From assembly GCA_003254905.1 (NCBI GenBank), contig QANU01055992.1, positions 240,216 to 304,215 of the forward strand: 64,000 bases of DNA. Reading direction: 5' to 3'. Below are positions 47,484 through 59,471 of the stretch, piece after piece. Within the stretch, counting starts at the first letter, position 1. Each line of letters begins with the position of its first letter. Source of the DNA: Nissolia schottii. Lineage: Eukaryota; Streptophyta; Magnoliopsida; Fabales; Fabaceae. The notes below the pieces were generated by a model. It was not told the origin of the DNA and made no database searches. It saw nothing but the letters and a program-made list of their open reading frames with translations. The position numbers and the translations under genes were made by a program.

Positions 47484-48640
47484 AAGTTAGAGTCTGGCTT
47501 CTACACCATTTTCGTGGATAATTGTCAGCATAAGCTGTATGATACTATAATTAATAGAATATTATTCTTGCTGTAATTGCTAATTGATGATGTAGCTAAT
47601 TATAGGGATTTGAGTAATTGATTGATATTGTGCATTAAAGGTAGGAATATTTATTTTTCCTAAAAATTGGACATTTCCTATTATATGTAAAGTAAATTGT
47701 ATATATATAATCCATTCTCTGGGATATGAAATATATAGAAAGAAAAGTACTATTGTCTTATATGGTATCCGAGCAGGATCGATCCTGCGTATAATCGAAT
47801 CAAAGCGAACCCCTATTCTTTTCTTCAACCTGTTGTGTTGTTGCTGCATTTTTTTATCAACATTTTTTCCCTTTTTCACTCGGAGATCCAAGTTAGAGTC
47901 TCGCTTCTACACCATTTTCGTGGATAATTGTCAGCAATACTTCTTGTTGTAATTACTAATTGATGTTGTAGCTAATTATAGGGATTTGATTAATTGATTG
48001 ATATTGTGCATTAAAGGTAGGAATATTTATTTTTCCTAAAAATTGGACATTTCCTATTGTATGTAAAGTAAATTGTATCTATATAATCCCTTCTCTAGGA
48101 TATGAAATATTTAGAAATAAAAGTACTATTGTCTTTTATGGTATCCGAGCAGGATTGATCCTGCGTATAATCGAATCAAAGCGAACCCTTATTCTTTTCT
48201 TCAACCTGTCGTGTTGTTGCTGCATTTTTTTATCAACATATTTTCCCTTTTTCACTCGGAGATCCAAGTTAGAGGCTCGTTTCTACACCATTTTCGTGGA
48301 TAATTGTCAGCATAAGCTGTATGATACTTCTTGCTGTAATTGCTAATTGATGCTGAAGCTAATTATAGGGATTTGATTAATTGATTGATATTGTTCATTA
48401 AAGGTAGGAATATTTATTTTTCCTAAAAATAGGACATTTCCTATTATATGTAAAGTAAATTGTATCTATATAATCCCTTCTCTGGGATATGAAATATATA
48501 GAAATAAAAGTACTATTGTCTTACATGGTATCCAAGCAGGATCGATCCTGCATATAATCGAATCAAAGCGAACCCCTATTCTTTTCTTCAACCTTTCGTG
48601 TTGTTGCTGCATTTTTTTTATCAACATTTTTCCCTTTTTC
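47484..48640 (+). repeat. Three tandem copies of a copia LTR/leader unit
   Basis: Units start at 47484, 47890 and 48266 with 'aagttagagtctcgcttcta'-type sequence (406, 376 and about 375 bp). Each carries 'ggacatttcctattatatgt', a TATA-like 'atataatcc', then TGGTATCCGAGCAGG (a copia-type primer-binding site; CAAGCAGG in unit 3) and a leader ending 'ttgttgctgcatttttt'. The third unit leads into gag at 48657. The spacing indicates tandem duplication of LTR plus PBS plus leader. Confidence 0.8.
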
Positions 48641-48656
48641 CCCCATCTGTAACCCC

Positions 48657-51600
48657 ATGGCAGACCCAAACAGCCCCAAATCCCTAAACAGCCCAAACTC
48701 ACCCATCGAAACACAAAAACTCACCTAAACAGCTCCACCGCCTTCTATTATTGTTCACCAAGAAAGTTCTATTTTCCCAAACAGTGTCACACTGGATGAA
48801 ACCAATTACCCATTATGGTCCCAACTCATGGAGATGCGTATTGATGCTCGTAACAAAGCTGGGTACCTCACCGGAGAAACCAAAAAATCTGCACTCGGAG
48901 ATCCGAAACTTGGATCATGGATTACTGAAAATCACAAAGTGAAAAGCTGGCTGATTGACTCAATGAGTCTGTCACTAATGCAACAATTTATTCGCCTTCC
49001 CACTTTGCATGAAATTTGGGATGCCGTATCGAAAAACTTTTATGACGGATCAGACGAAACTTGCCTCTTCGAATTGAATCAGCTTTCTTTTTCGATCAAA
49101 CAACATGGTCGACCGTTATCTACTTATTAGAATGAATTTGTTGCTATCTTTCAGGAAATTGATCACAGGACTGTTTCTCAAGAAGGAATCGTTGAAGGGG
49201 TGGTCTAGTTACACTCTGCAATGGCAAGGCTTCGAGTACGTATTTTTTTGAGTGGCCTTGACTCTGATTTTGATCAGGTTCGTGGGGAAATTTTACGGGT
49301 CTGATTTTGATCAGGTTCGTGGGGAAATTTTACGGAAGGACCCAAAACTTGACTTAGAGAGTACTTATGCGTATGTAAGACGAGAATGTCAGCAAAGACA
49401 AACAATGGGAGGCCCTCGTCCAATCTCTGAGAACTCTGCTATGCTAGTCAATCAAACTCGACAGTTTGGTTCTTCAAAGAATCGAAACAACACTCAATCA
49501 ACTCAATCAACTGGAAAGTCTAGTAGCTTGGCCTGTACTCATTGTGGTGAAGCAGGTCATTCAAAACAACGATGTTATGAGATCATCGGTTATCCTGAAT
49601 GGTGGGATTTCACAAAGAAACCTAGAAAGAAGATTGCAGAGAAAGCAATGATGACCTCTACACAAGAAAGCCTATCACATCCTACAGCGAATGTTGCTCA
49701 ATCAGGTATTATTGGTAAGGCACAGGTATTCTCTGCAACCTTGAAGAATAATACTTGGATTATTGATACAGGTGCATCTGATCATATGAATAGTGACTCT
49801 GATCAGTTACAATCTGTTTCCCTTCCCCTCAAACCATTATGTCCACTGCTAATGGTAGTACCTCCCCCATCACGGGTGTAGGTTCTACAACCTTATCGAA
49901 AAATCTTACCTTAGATACTGTTCTTGTTGTCCCATCCCTTGAATGTAATCTACTGTCTGATAGCCAAATAACATTTTCTCTTTCTTGCACTGTAACCTTT
50001 TGGCCAACATATTGTGTTTTTCAGGACATTTCGACCAGGAAGATTCTTGGTTATGGTGTTAAGCGGGGCAAACTCTACTATTTGGAACTGACCGAAGGTG
50101 TGGGACCAAAATTCAGTCAAGCAAACCAGACTTGCAGTGAAGACAGAGCAAAAGAAACTATTTGGTTATGGCACCGAAGATTAGGACATCTTTCTTTTGG
50201 GTACCTAAAAAAATTACAGCCACATTTGTTTTCTGTGTTGAATGATTTAGATTTTCATTGTGACACTTGTGAATTGGCTAAAAGCCATCGTGTTCCTTAT
50301 TTCCCAAGTTTGAATAAAAGCCTTTTGCAGTTATCCATTCTGATGTATAGGGTCCTGCAAAGGTCCCCTTTCTTTCTCATGCTCGTTACTTTATTACATT
50401 TATTGATGAATGCACTAGAATGACTTGGGTGTCTCTACTTCACCATAAAAGCGATGTTTATGCAGAATTTCAGGACTTTCATAACATGGTTAGCACTCAA
50501 TATCAGAAACAGATTCGGGTTTTGCAATCTGACAACGGTACTGAATTTGTCAATACATCTTTTTCCAAGTTTCTCAGTCAATATGGGATTTGACATCAAA
50601 CTTCTTGTAGCTATACTCCGCAACAAAATGGATTAGTGGAGAGAAAGAATAGACAATGTCTAGAAGTTGTCTGTGCCTCTCTCTTTGGCACGAATATGCC
50701 ACAGTTCTATTGGGGTGAAGCTGTAAAATCTGCAGCATATCTTATCAATCGAATCCTTTCACGAGTCCTAAAGTTTGAGACTCCTCTATACAAGATGCAT
50801 TCTTTACTTTCAGTGCCTCATCTCCCAAATCTTGAGCCACGAGTTTTTGGGTGTACTGTTTATGTACATATTGCTAAGTCTCAACGTAATAAACTTGACC
50901 CATGTGCAAAACGATGTGTTTTTGTTGGCTGCTCTGATTTTCAAAAGGGATATAGGTGCTATGACCCTGCAACGAAGAAGTTACACGTGACTTTGGATGC
51001 TTCTTTTCATGAATCTGAACCTTATTATTCTAGGGGAGTTTCTAGACCTTCTCTTCAGGGGGAGAGCTCTAGGTAAGAGAATGTGTTACAAGACAGAGGA
51101 GGAGGATGAGGAAATGAACTTGAAAAGTTAGAAGAACTACGTGAGTTTTTTTATCAGGATATTGAAACAAACTGTGACAGAACAAGGTGTGACAGTCTTG
51201 CTGAAATTCTTCCTCAAAATGATCTTCTACAGCCAGATACTCTTATCATATCAGAGTCAGGGTCTGTAGAGTTGCCCATGCTTTCACCATCAACTACAGA
51301 ATCAACCCAAAATGATCTACCACAGGTAATTTCAAATCCTTCTGTTGATCAACCTTGTGAAACACTTGCTCCTATGGAAGATATATCTCCCAAATACTCA
51401 CAAAGATTAAATAAAGAAATCCCAAAGAAATAATATGAACCTGACCCCAAAGCCAAAGTTAAATACCCTATTAGTAACCATGTGTCGTCACATAGATTAT
51501 GTGAATCATATGCACTTATTGTTAATCATCTATCCAATGTTATTATTCCTAGTAGTGTGCAGGATGCATTGTTGGATCCTAAGTGGAAGAAGACAATGAA

Positions 51601-52415
51601 TGAAGAAATGGAAGCTCTACAAAAGAATTCCACTTGGGAACTTGTTCCATTACCTGAAAGAAAGAAGACGGTTAGATGTAGATGGGTGTTCACTTTTAAA
51701 CTCAAAGATGATAGTAGTATTGATAGATATAAAGCAAGGTTAGTCGCAAAGGGGTATACACAGAAGTATGGGGTTGATTACCAAGAGACTTTCACACCTG
51801 TTGCCAAGATCAATACAATTCGCATTCTTATATCTATTGCAGCCAATCGAGATTGGCCTTTGCAACAATTTGATGTTAAAAATGCGTTCCTTAATGGAAA
51901 CCTAGAGGAAGGGTATATATGGATTTGCCTCCTGGAGCTAGGCGCAGTACTTCATGCAAGAAGGAAGTGTGTAAGTTGAAAAAGTCCTTGTATGGACTAA
52001 AACAGTCCCCTAGAGCCTGGTTTGGGAGGTTCTCCTCTGCCATGAAGAATTTTGGATATAAGCAAAGTAATTCAGACCAGCAAAGTGATTCAGACCATAC
52101 CTTGTTTATAAAACATAAAGAAGGAAAGGTAACAATCTTAATTGTATGTGTTGATGATATGATTGTAACGGGGGATGATCCTTGTGAAATAAAAGCATTA
52201 CAAGAGTATTTGGCTGCTGAATTTGAGATGAAGGACTTGGGGCAACTTAAATATTTTTTGGGAATTGAGGTAGCAAGATCAAAACAAGGAATTCTTCTCT
52301 CACAGCGAAAATATGTGTTAGATCTTTTAACTGAGACCGGTATGCTTGCTTGTAAACCGACTAAAACGCGCATAGAAATGAATCATAAGCTTGGAATCCT
52401 CCCACACCAAGTCCC
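48657..52415 (+). pseudogene. Ty1/copia gag-pol, decayed and 3'-truncated
   Basis: The ATG at 48657 opens MADPNSPKSLNSPNSPIE and is soon broken by a stop. Gag follows (TNYPLWSQLMEMRIDARNK) with an intact CCHC knuckle CTHCGEAGHSKQRC (49535-49575). Next come protease WIIDTGASDHM, integrase HHCC (HRRLGHLSF...CDTCELAKSH) and integrase core (VLQSDNGTEFV, SYTPQQNGLVERKNR). RT reads [37 protein letters not shown] and YGLKQSPRAW, with catalytic CVDDMIVTGDD. Homology ends near 52415 before RNase H, and there is no 3' LTR. Several stops, a 37-bp tandem duplication in gag (49263-49336) and a frame change in RT near 51910 disable it. Confidence 0.9.
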
Positions 52416-53008
52416 TACAGACCCGTCTATCCGTGATTATTTTGTACGGACTCAATGGGTAGTACCCATCATTCCTTAGGACCTATGTATTAGCATGACT
52501 TTTTATTGATGACCATGATATTCATAGTAATGACTAAAGATATTATCTACTACTTATTTAAATGTATTGGTGATGATTATTGTTGAATGAATATTTATGT
52601 CTATTGATGGACCACGATGTTAATTGTTTGCATATCTGGGTGACTGTTATCTGCCTGTCGATCGCTAAGTTGTATGCTCTATCGCTTGTAACATATGATT
52701 CGTCCATGTGTGGCTCTAATTTATTATCAAAATAAGAATGAAGAAAATGTTTTAAATTGGTCCATATTTTTATAAAGCATTATCTTCAAAATGTAACAAG
52801 ACTAAGTAATCTCAACCAAGCAGATAACAACCTGGTTAAGCACGGTTTACGACTTAAGCGTAAGCTAGCTAGCTGGGGTGTTTCAATGTAAGAGGAAAAA
52901 AATGACAAAAATGAATTAATATTTTTGCATTTACTCTTTTTGGTACTTTGTTTGGAATGTTTGATGTTTTTAGTAAATTTTTGTAATAATAAAAAGAAAT
53001 ATAATTAA
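52416..53008. other. AT-rich intergenic DNA
   Basis: Sequence after the abrupt end of copia homology. No gene or repeat recognised. Confidence 0.5.
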
Positions 53009-53356
53009 GGGTTAAATATGTTTTTAGTCCCCATAAAATTAAAAATTGCGTTTGGTCCCCAAAATTTTTTTTTTAGGAATTAGTTCGTGAAAAAAAAATT
53101 TGGTAGGTTTTAGTCACTGCTATTAGAAGGAGACATTAAGTGCTAACGTGACCGTTAAATGTGTCACATGGCACGTCACGTGTGGTGTCACTGACACATT
53201 AACGACCACATCAGCATAACACTTAACGTCTCCTTTTAATGATAGGGACTAAAACCTACCAAAAAAAATTTTTAGGGACTAATTCCTAACGAAAATTTTT
53301 TCAATGACCAAATACAAAATTTTTAATTTTATAGGGACTAAGAACATATTTAACCC
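53009..53356. mobile_element. Mutator-like MITE, 348 bp, with 9-bp target duplication
   Basis: Ends are 'gggttaaatatgtttttagt' and, inverted, 'gggttaaatatgttcttagt' (one mismatch in 23 bp with the following ccc). The 9-bp TATAATTAA occurs on both sides (53000-53008 and 53357-53365), the target-duplication length of Mutator-like elements. The whole element folds back on itself: 'ggagacattaagtgctaacg' on the left pairs with its inverse near 53215-53235. No ORF. Confidence 0.85.
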
Positions 53357-53990
53357 TATAATTAAATAAAATAATCATCCTATAAAAATGTTATTATTAT
53401 TTTACTTTAAATTATCACCACACTAAAAAATACAAAATAAAATTGTCATTATCTTTCCAAAATGCCTCCAATCAATTTATTTATCTTTATTTTGTTAGGT
53501 TTTATCTTATTTTCTTTTCTTTCATAGTTTTGATATGAACTTAATATGGAAAGAATTAGCAAGTAGAAAGAGGAGAAGATTATGTCATAATTTGTGCATC
53601 CATTGATGATTATTTTTAAATGTTCTAATTATTTCTTATTTTATCACTTTCCTCTTTGGTCATTGGTTCTGTTTTTTTTTTTTAATTTAATTTTCTTGTT
53701 TTATATTTCTTTATAATTTTTCTAAACAGCGATAGATCACCCTAATTAGAGGTAAAGGGAAGAATCAATAGCAATAAAGGTAGTAGCTAAAAATCCAAAA
53801 AAGGAAAGGATTAAAACAAAATAGATCATGCAAAAATAATAAAACCCCTAATCTCGCTAGTTTTAATTTGATCACGGTCACTCCTACATTCATCCCCAAT
53901 TTTGTCATGAAGCATGTATCAATATATCGTCAAAATCCTTGCTACAAAATAATAAAAAAATGATGATTTCTTGCCTTGCATCTTATAATT
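53357..53990. other. AT-rich intergenic DNA
   Basis: Nothing recognisable beyond homopolymer runs. Confidence 0.5.
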
Positions 53991-54543
53991 TCCTAATTTA
54001 CACTTTAACCCCTTGAATTAAGGTCCTTATGCACTTAACCCCCTAAACTTAAGAAAATGCAAATCCAACCTTAACATTTTCTTAATGTGCATTTTAACCC
54101 CTTTTATCAAGTTTTGCTCTTTAAATGACCAAAATACCCAATTCTTCCCCTTCCTCCCATTTCTCCCTCCTCTTTTCAACCCACTTGGAACCCAAATCCA
54201 AAAATCCTTTTGTCAATCCAACTAAAATGGAATCGAACTAGCTACTTAGTAGCCTAAACACCCAACAAAACCCACCACACATTCTATTAGTTAGTTAGTT
54301 CGTTCATTTGTTCATTAGATTGGACAAAAGGATTTTTGTATTTGGGTTCTTGGTGGGTTGAAGAGAGGATGGCGAGATGGGAGGAAGGGGAAAAATAGAA
54401 TATTTTGGTCATTTAAAGAGTAAAACTTGATAAAAGGGGTTAAAGTGCACACTAATAAAAGTTTAAGGTTGGATTTGCACTTTTGTTAAATTGGGTTAAG
54501 TGCACCTAGACCTTAATTCAATGGGTTAAAGTGCATTTTTCCG
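53991..54543. mobile_element. Long foldback element, about 550 bp
   Basis: Arms of about 230 bp (53997-54225 and 54310-54543) are inverted copies. Examples are 'ttgaattaaggtccttatgc' with 'gcacctagaccttaattcaa', and 'ctttaaatgaccaaaata' with 'tattttggtcatttaaag'. The loop is about 85 bp. No coding capacity. Ends are approximate and no target duplication was found. Confidence 0.75.
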
Positions 54544-55787
54544 TATATTTTATTTACTTCCCATCTTTTTTTTATTTTATGCCTAGAGACTTTTGAAATC
54601 CTTGTTTCATAATATTCCCTTCCAATCTATTTCCTTATTTCATATATTTAAATTCTTGTTGCACCACCACTACATCATCACTCTAGCGTCGCCAACATGC
54701 TTCCATTACTACTTGCACAATGGCACAATGTCACGTTACCCCATTATAATCCCCTACTGCTCGTCTCAACCAAATACTTTTGCCACTATTCTCCTGTTGC
54801 CTCCATTAGCCTCAACATCAACAACAGTGATCCTCTACCACCAACAAAACACATCATCAATCAAATTAATGTCAAAGTGAAGGATAAGTATAGGAGGGTT
54901 CCCCACTTCACCCTTCCATCTCCAGTTTTTGGAAACAAAGGATCTAAGAATAGGATATTCATTATAGTGCTGAGAAATGGTAAAGAAAATAGAATGTGGG
55001 TATGAAGGGCATCCAATTTTATTGTAGTGATAGGAGTTAACTGAAAAATAGAAACTAACATTTTTAAGATGGTTTACATTATAGGAAAAGAGAAACTAAC
55101 CTAGCTTAGAAGATGAAAAACAAAGAAAGATTGATATACTCTTTAAATGAATATGAACTCAATTTTGCACTCTGCTCAACGGTGTGAGTATAGATGAGGT
55201 GAATGTGGCTACTACAAATTGTGGCAAAAGTGAGATAAAGTTATGCATGATTAGACATTTCCAATGTAAGACATAATAGATTATAGGCTAAATGAGAAAG
55301 TAAGCATGCTTCTCAATAACTCAATCGAGAGGTACAATATTCTTATCTCCAAGAACAATTTTCATCTCTTATTTATTGATATTGTAACTACTAATGTTGT
55401 ATATCAAGAGGTCTTTAAAAATGTAAATTGACAATCGTGTTTGTAGAGATGATGATATTTGAATAATATTCAAAGCCTTCATTCTCTAATTTTATTTATT
55501 TATTTAAGCATTGTATGCTAAACAAACAAATAATACATTTACAACAGATGAACATCAAATTATTTTGGGTAAAATATTTTACTATTGATGGTACATTCCG
55601 CACATATGTGTGGGTGCAGGTTCTCAATTGTATTCAATTGTTATTATTATTTGAGATAGTAATTTTCAATGGTACACACCGCGCATCTGCTCGGACTCGG
55701 ATTCTAGTTGAAAATAAAAATCAATAAAAGTTAACGATTGCCTTATTGAGGACGTCCCAGTTTTTGCATGATCAATTGATATGTAAA
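54544..55787. other. AT-rich intergenic DNA
   Basis: Short open frames at 54593-55005 have no recognisable domain and look like chance frames. No gene called. Confidence 0.4.
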
Positions 55788-56790
55788 TGGAAAATGTACT
55801 TTAGCCCCCTGAACTATGAGTTATGTGCACTTAATCCTTTGAGTTTTATAGATGTATAAATAAAATCTTAACATTGCTTTTATGTACATTTTAACCCCTT
55901 ATTGACTAAAATACCTTCTTCTCTCTTCCTTTTCTTTCACCTTCTAGCTTCTCCTTCGAGGTGTTCTTCCTCTTTTCCTTTAGACCATCAAAATCTCTCC
56001 AAAAGAATAAATCTAAAATTCATTCACCTACAACAACTAGAATCAAATCCAAAAAAAGGAAGAAAAAAAAAACTATCCCTAGAATTCAATAAAATAAAAT
56101 AGGTAAATTAGTCTAGCCTAAACTCTCTTTCAATCTCCAAATCTAAGCTCTCTCTTAATCTCACTACATAGTGTCTGTAAATCTTGTGATGACCACCATT
56201 ATCATCATACATAAGAAATAACATTTCCATCCAATTTTAGAACTAATATAAAATATAATAACATTTCTCTCAATCTCATTCATCTCTAGGAGGAACGACA
56301 CCGTCCATTGCGATGTGGTTCTAGGCTAGAATATTAGTGGTGCTTGATGGTGGTTTAGAAGTTAGTTGTATTGTTTTAGATTTATTCCTCCTTTTTTTTT
56401 CTTTTTATGTTATTCTTCCAAATTTCAGTTTTAGGACGTAACACATGTTAAAATATAATCTGTTGATTTTATTTTATTAAATTATAGGGTCAGTAATTTT
56501 CTTTTCTTATTTTTTGAGTTTCATTTTGGTTAATCCTGGTGAAGGAATTTTAGATTTGTGTTTCTAAAGAGATTTTGAGGCTGAAAGGAGAAAAGAAATA
56601 ACACTTTAAAGGAGAAGATAAAATATGAAAGGGAAGGGAATGAGAAGAGGGTATTTTAGTCATTAAGATATTAAAGTGTACATAAAATAAAATGTTAAGG
56701 TTTTATTTGCATATATTTAAAATTTAGGAGCATAAATACACATAACTCATAATTCAGCGGGGTAAAATGCAATTTTCCCTTTATGTAATT
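55788..56790. mobile_element. Long terminal-inverted-repeat element, about 1 kb, related to 53991-54543
   Basis: Left arm 'ggaaaatgtactttagcccc', 'tgaactatgagttatgtgc' and 'gactaaaataccttcttct' is inverted at the right end ('ggggtaaaatgcaattttcc', 'acataactcataattcagc', 'gagggtattttagtcatta'). Arms are about 130-150 bp. The end sequences resemble those of the 53991 element, so the two probably belong to one family. No transposase frame. Confidence 0.7.
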
Positions 56791-57377
56791 TAGGAAAGAA
56801 CTCTCCTGACCCTCTTTGATTTTGTTTTTCTTTTTCTTTATAGTTTTCCGTTTCTCTCATTTTAGCCTTAAATAAAAAGGGCATGCAGAGGATAATTGTG
56901 AGCGGCAAACCAAACTAGTGGTTTTATTCCGTTTCTCTTAAAAAAGTGTTTTTGTTTGTTCGTTTCTCACATTAGTCATTTTTTCTGTTGTATCCTTTCT
57001 CCAACAATACCTCAAATTCCACTATGTTACCTCTCGTGTTTCTAGAGATCCTAAGAACAAAAGACGATAAGGCCAATAACAAAACAAGAGTGCCCTTTTA
57101 ACAAAACAATCACATATCAAACAAAAAAAAAAAAAACCTCAGACATTGTATTGTTACAATTGCAAATGTAAGCTCCACCAGTGAGAAAACAAATTACCTT
57201 ACCCTGTAACGAATTACCTTTATTTCCATTATCTACCAGCTAATCTCTTTATAACTTCCCTTCCTCTTATTACCCTCAATAGTTACCACCACATTGCACT
57301 TATTAACCCTTCCTCTCTAATTTTCTTAATCACATATCTCTCCTTCATTCATTCCAAACTTGTCTTCTTCATCAATT
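56791..57377. other. Upstream region of the MGCG-protein gene
   Basis: AT-rich. 'tttataac' at 57249-57256, about 120 bp before the ATG, is a possible TATA box. A poly(A) run of 14 lies near 57122. Nothing else. Confidence 0.4.
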
Positions 57378-58762
57378 ATGGGTTGTGGCATCTCAACCTT
57401 GGATGCAGAGGACGGGTCCTCGAGTCGTCGATCCAACCGGAGCCGGCATCGTATCGTTGCTCCACCGGTCATAGAAAATAATTCTTGTATCCTCCACACC
57501 AAGAAGGACATCAATAATGAAAATGGCGGCAAGGGAGTTGCTGCTTCGGGTAATATTAAGGAGGTGAAGCCTTTAGGCGATGAAGAAGTGAAGGGGAAAG
57601 AGGTAGGATCCAAAAACAATAAGGAGAAGTTGAGAGAGAAATGTGTGGAAATTAAGAAGTTGGAGGTTGAGGAAGTAGGGGTGTATGAGAGGCTCGGAAA
57701 AGAAGAGCATGACAATGAAGAGCATGAAAAGAATGTGAAGAAGAATGGTTTTGATGATGAGGAGGAGGAGCATGAAGAGAATATTAAGCATCATGATGAT
57801 AGCTTCATTGGCATGGGTTCGCCAAGTTTTAGAGACTATTGCATTGATTCTGACTCTATGGATCAAAGTTCTATGGGGGATTCCAAGGATTTTGACTTAG
57901 GGGAAAGCATCAAGAATTGCAGTGAGTTTGAATTGTAATTTTGTGTTTAATTTTACGTACACCATTTTCATCATATTTTATTTGATGGATTACATATGAT
58001 TCTTGGCAATAATTAGCTGCTGGTTTATGTGAATGAGGTTTTCAATGGATTCTAATTAAGCTGATTCTTTGTGTAGGTGATGAAGATTCAATAAACACGA
58101 CGAATAAGCCAAAAAACGAGGGAAGTGTCAAGTCCAACAAGGTAGATTGTCATGGTTCCTAGCATGTTTACTTATTTGTTTTGGTAATATTGGAGTAAAT
58201 ATCTCTTCTTTGGTTAGAAATTAACGTCTATTTTGATCCTTTAAAAATTGATAGTATATTACATTATTTCTTCATTTATTGAAAAGATTAAATTAATTCT
58301 TTAATGATAATTAGATACACTAAGATTCATTCTTTTATGAACTAATTTAATACCACTTTAATGATTTAATCATCAATTCAAATTGATACATAAACTTTTG
58401 GTCCTTGAGGAATGAATTCGTTGTACTTATAATTGAACAATTACCTTTAATGTCACTTTAATGATCAATCTTTCAGGAAGACCAAAACCACAGGATGTTC
58501 AATTGTAATTAGATACTATAAACTCAAAATCTATGTTGAAATATTTGTGTTTCATTCTATCTTGTTCGTTAAACTATGTTTGTACCCCTTTTGGCAGGAG
58601 CTTGATCAGAAGAAGGATAGAAGACGACGGGGATTTAGAAATGTTATAAACAAGGGAAAGCCAAAAGGGAAGAGAAACCTTCTAAACTTTGGTTGCTACA
58701 ACGTTAGTAGTGACTTCTATCCTAACAGTTCTTTCGACAAAATAACTGGAAAAACTGCATGA
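57378..58762 (+). CDS. Unknown acidic protein with MGCGIS N-terminus
   Basis: Exons 57378-57921, 58077-58141 and 58598-58762 (GT-AG, phases closing) give 257 aa. I do not recognise a domain. The N-terminus MGCGISTLDAEDGSSSRRSN has glycine at 2 and serine at 6, fitting N-myristoylation, with cysteine at 3 for S-acylation and a basic patch following; together these suggest plasma-membrane attachment. The middle is rich in E, K, D and H with likely coiled or disordered character (VKKNGFDDEEEEHEEN) and SFRDYCIDSDSMDQSS. The C-terminus is strongly basic (KKDRRRRGFRNVINKGK, PKGKRNLL). The ATG at 57378 is chosen because it yields MGCG and is the first in frame. Similar small MGCG proteins exist in plants, mostly unstudied. 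Confidence is high for the gene, low for function. Confidence 0.75.
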
Positions 58763-59129
58763 GAATATGGGAGAAATTAGTAAATCTAGGTTATTATTAA
58801 ACAAACCCCCCATTGTACCTATATACCTTTCAAGTTGAGTTGTGTTATGGGTACTTTTGTGCTTAGAATACCATATTCAGTCACACTACATTTATTATTA
58901 GATGAGATTACATTAGGATTTATACCTTAATATAATATCATCCAATGATTAATGAGATATTAATCGACACGGTATCTCACACGTAATCAATAAGTATAAT
59001 TGACATTTCTGTTCCAAGTTTGTTATTGATTGGGTATAGAAGAAAAATACAATTTTTAATGACATATATATGTAGAAGATCTAATTGAGTGTGAATATAT
59101 CGCTAATTAACATGAATAATGCTCTAANT
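58763..59129. other. 3' flank of the MGCG-protein gene
   Basis: AT-rich 3' UTR and spacer. A single N at 59128 has no flanking duplication. Confidence 0.5.
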
Positions 59130-59471
59130 ATATAATGATTCTATACACAATTGAATACATTAAATTAGGAGACTTATCTGATTTCTCTTTAATGCGGAAG
59201 TTTGATCTTGAGCTTGACTAGAATCGCTGAGCGGTTGAGATCCTCATGGTGTCCTAGGTTTCCACAACCTAAATCCATCTCGCTAATTGCGGTTACTGTC
59301 ATAGGAATAGAATAATTAGCGAACCCTTAAGGTTGATTTTATTAAAGAAGATTAGGGTTTAATAGTAATTACACAAATTACTATAATACCCTTATAGCAT
59401 TCCATTATCTTATCCTATCTTATGTTGAATAAGTGAGCACCTTATATGGGTGGACCCATTGTATTCCAACA
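59130..59471 (-). mobile_element. Copia LTR, antisense
   Basis: On the minus strand it begins TGTTGGAATACAATGG at 59471, directly after the purine tract 'gtgtgagtgggaga' (59485-59472), as a 3' LTR does. The distal end near 59130 is approximate. Confidence 0.55.
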
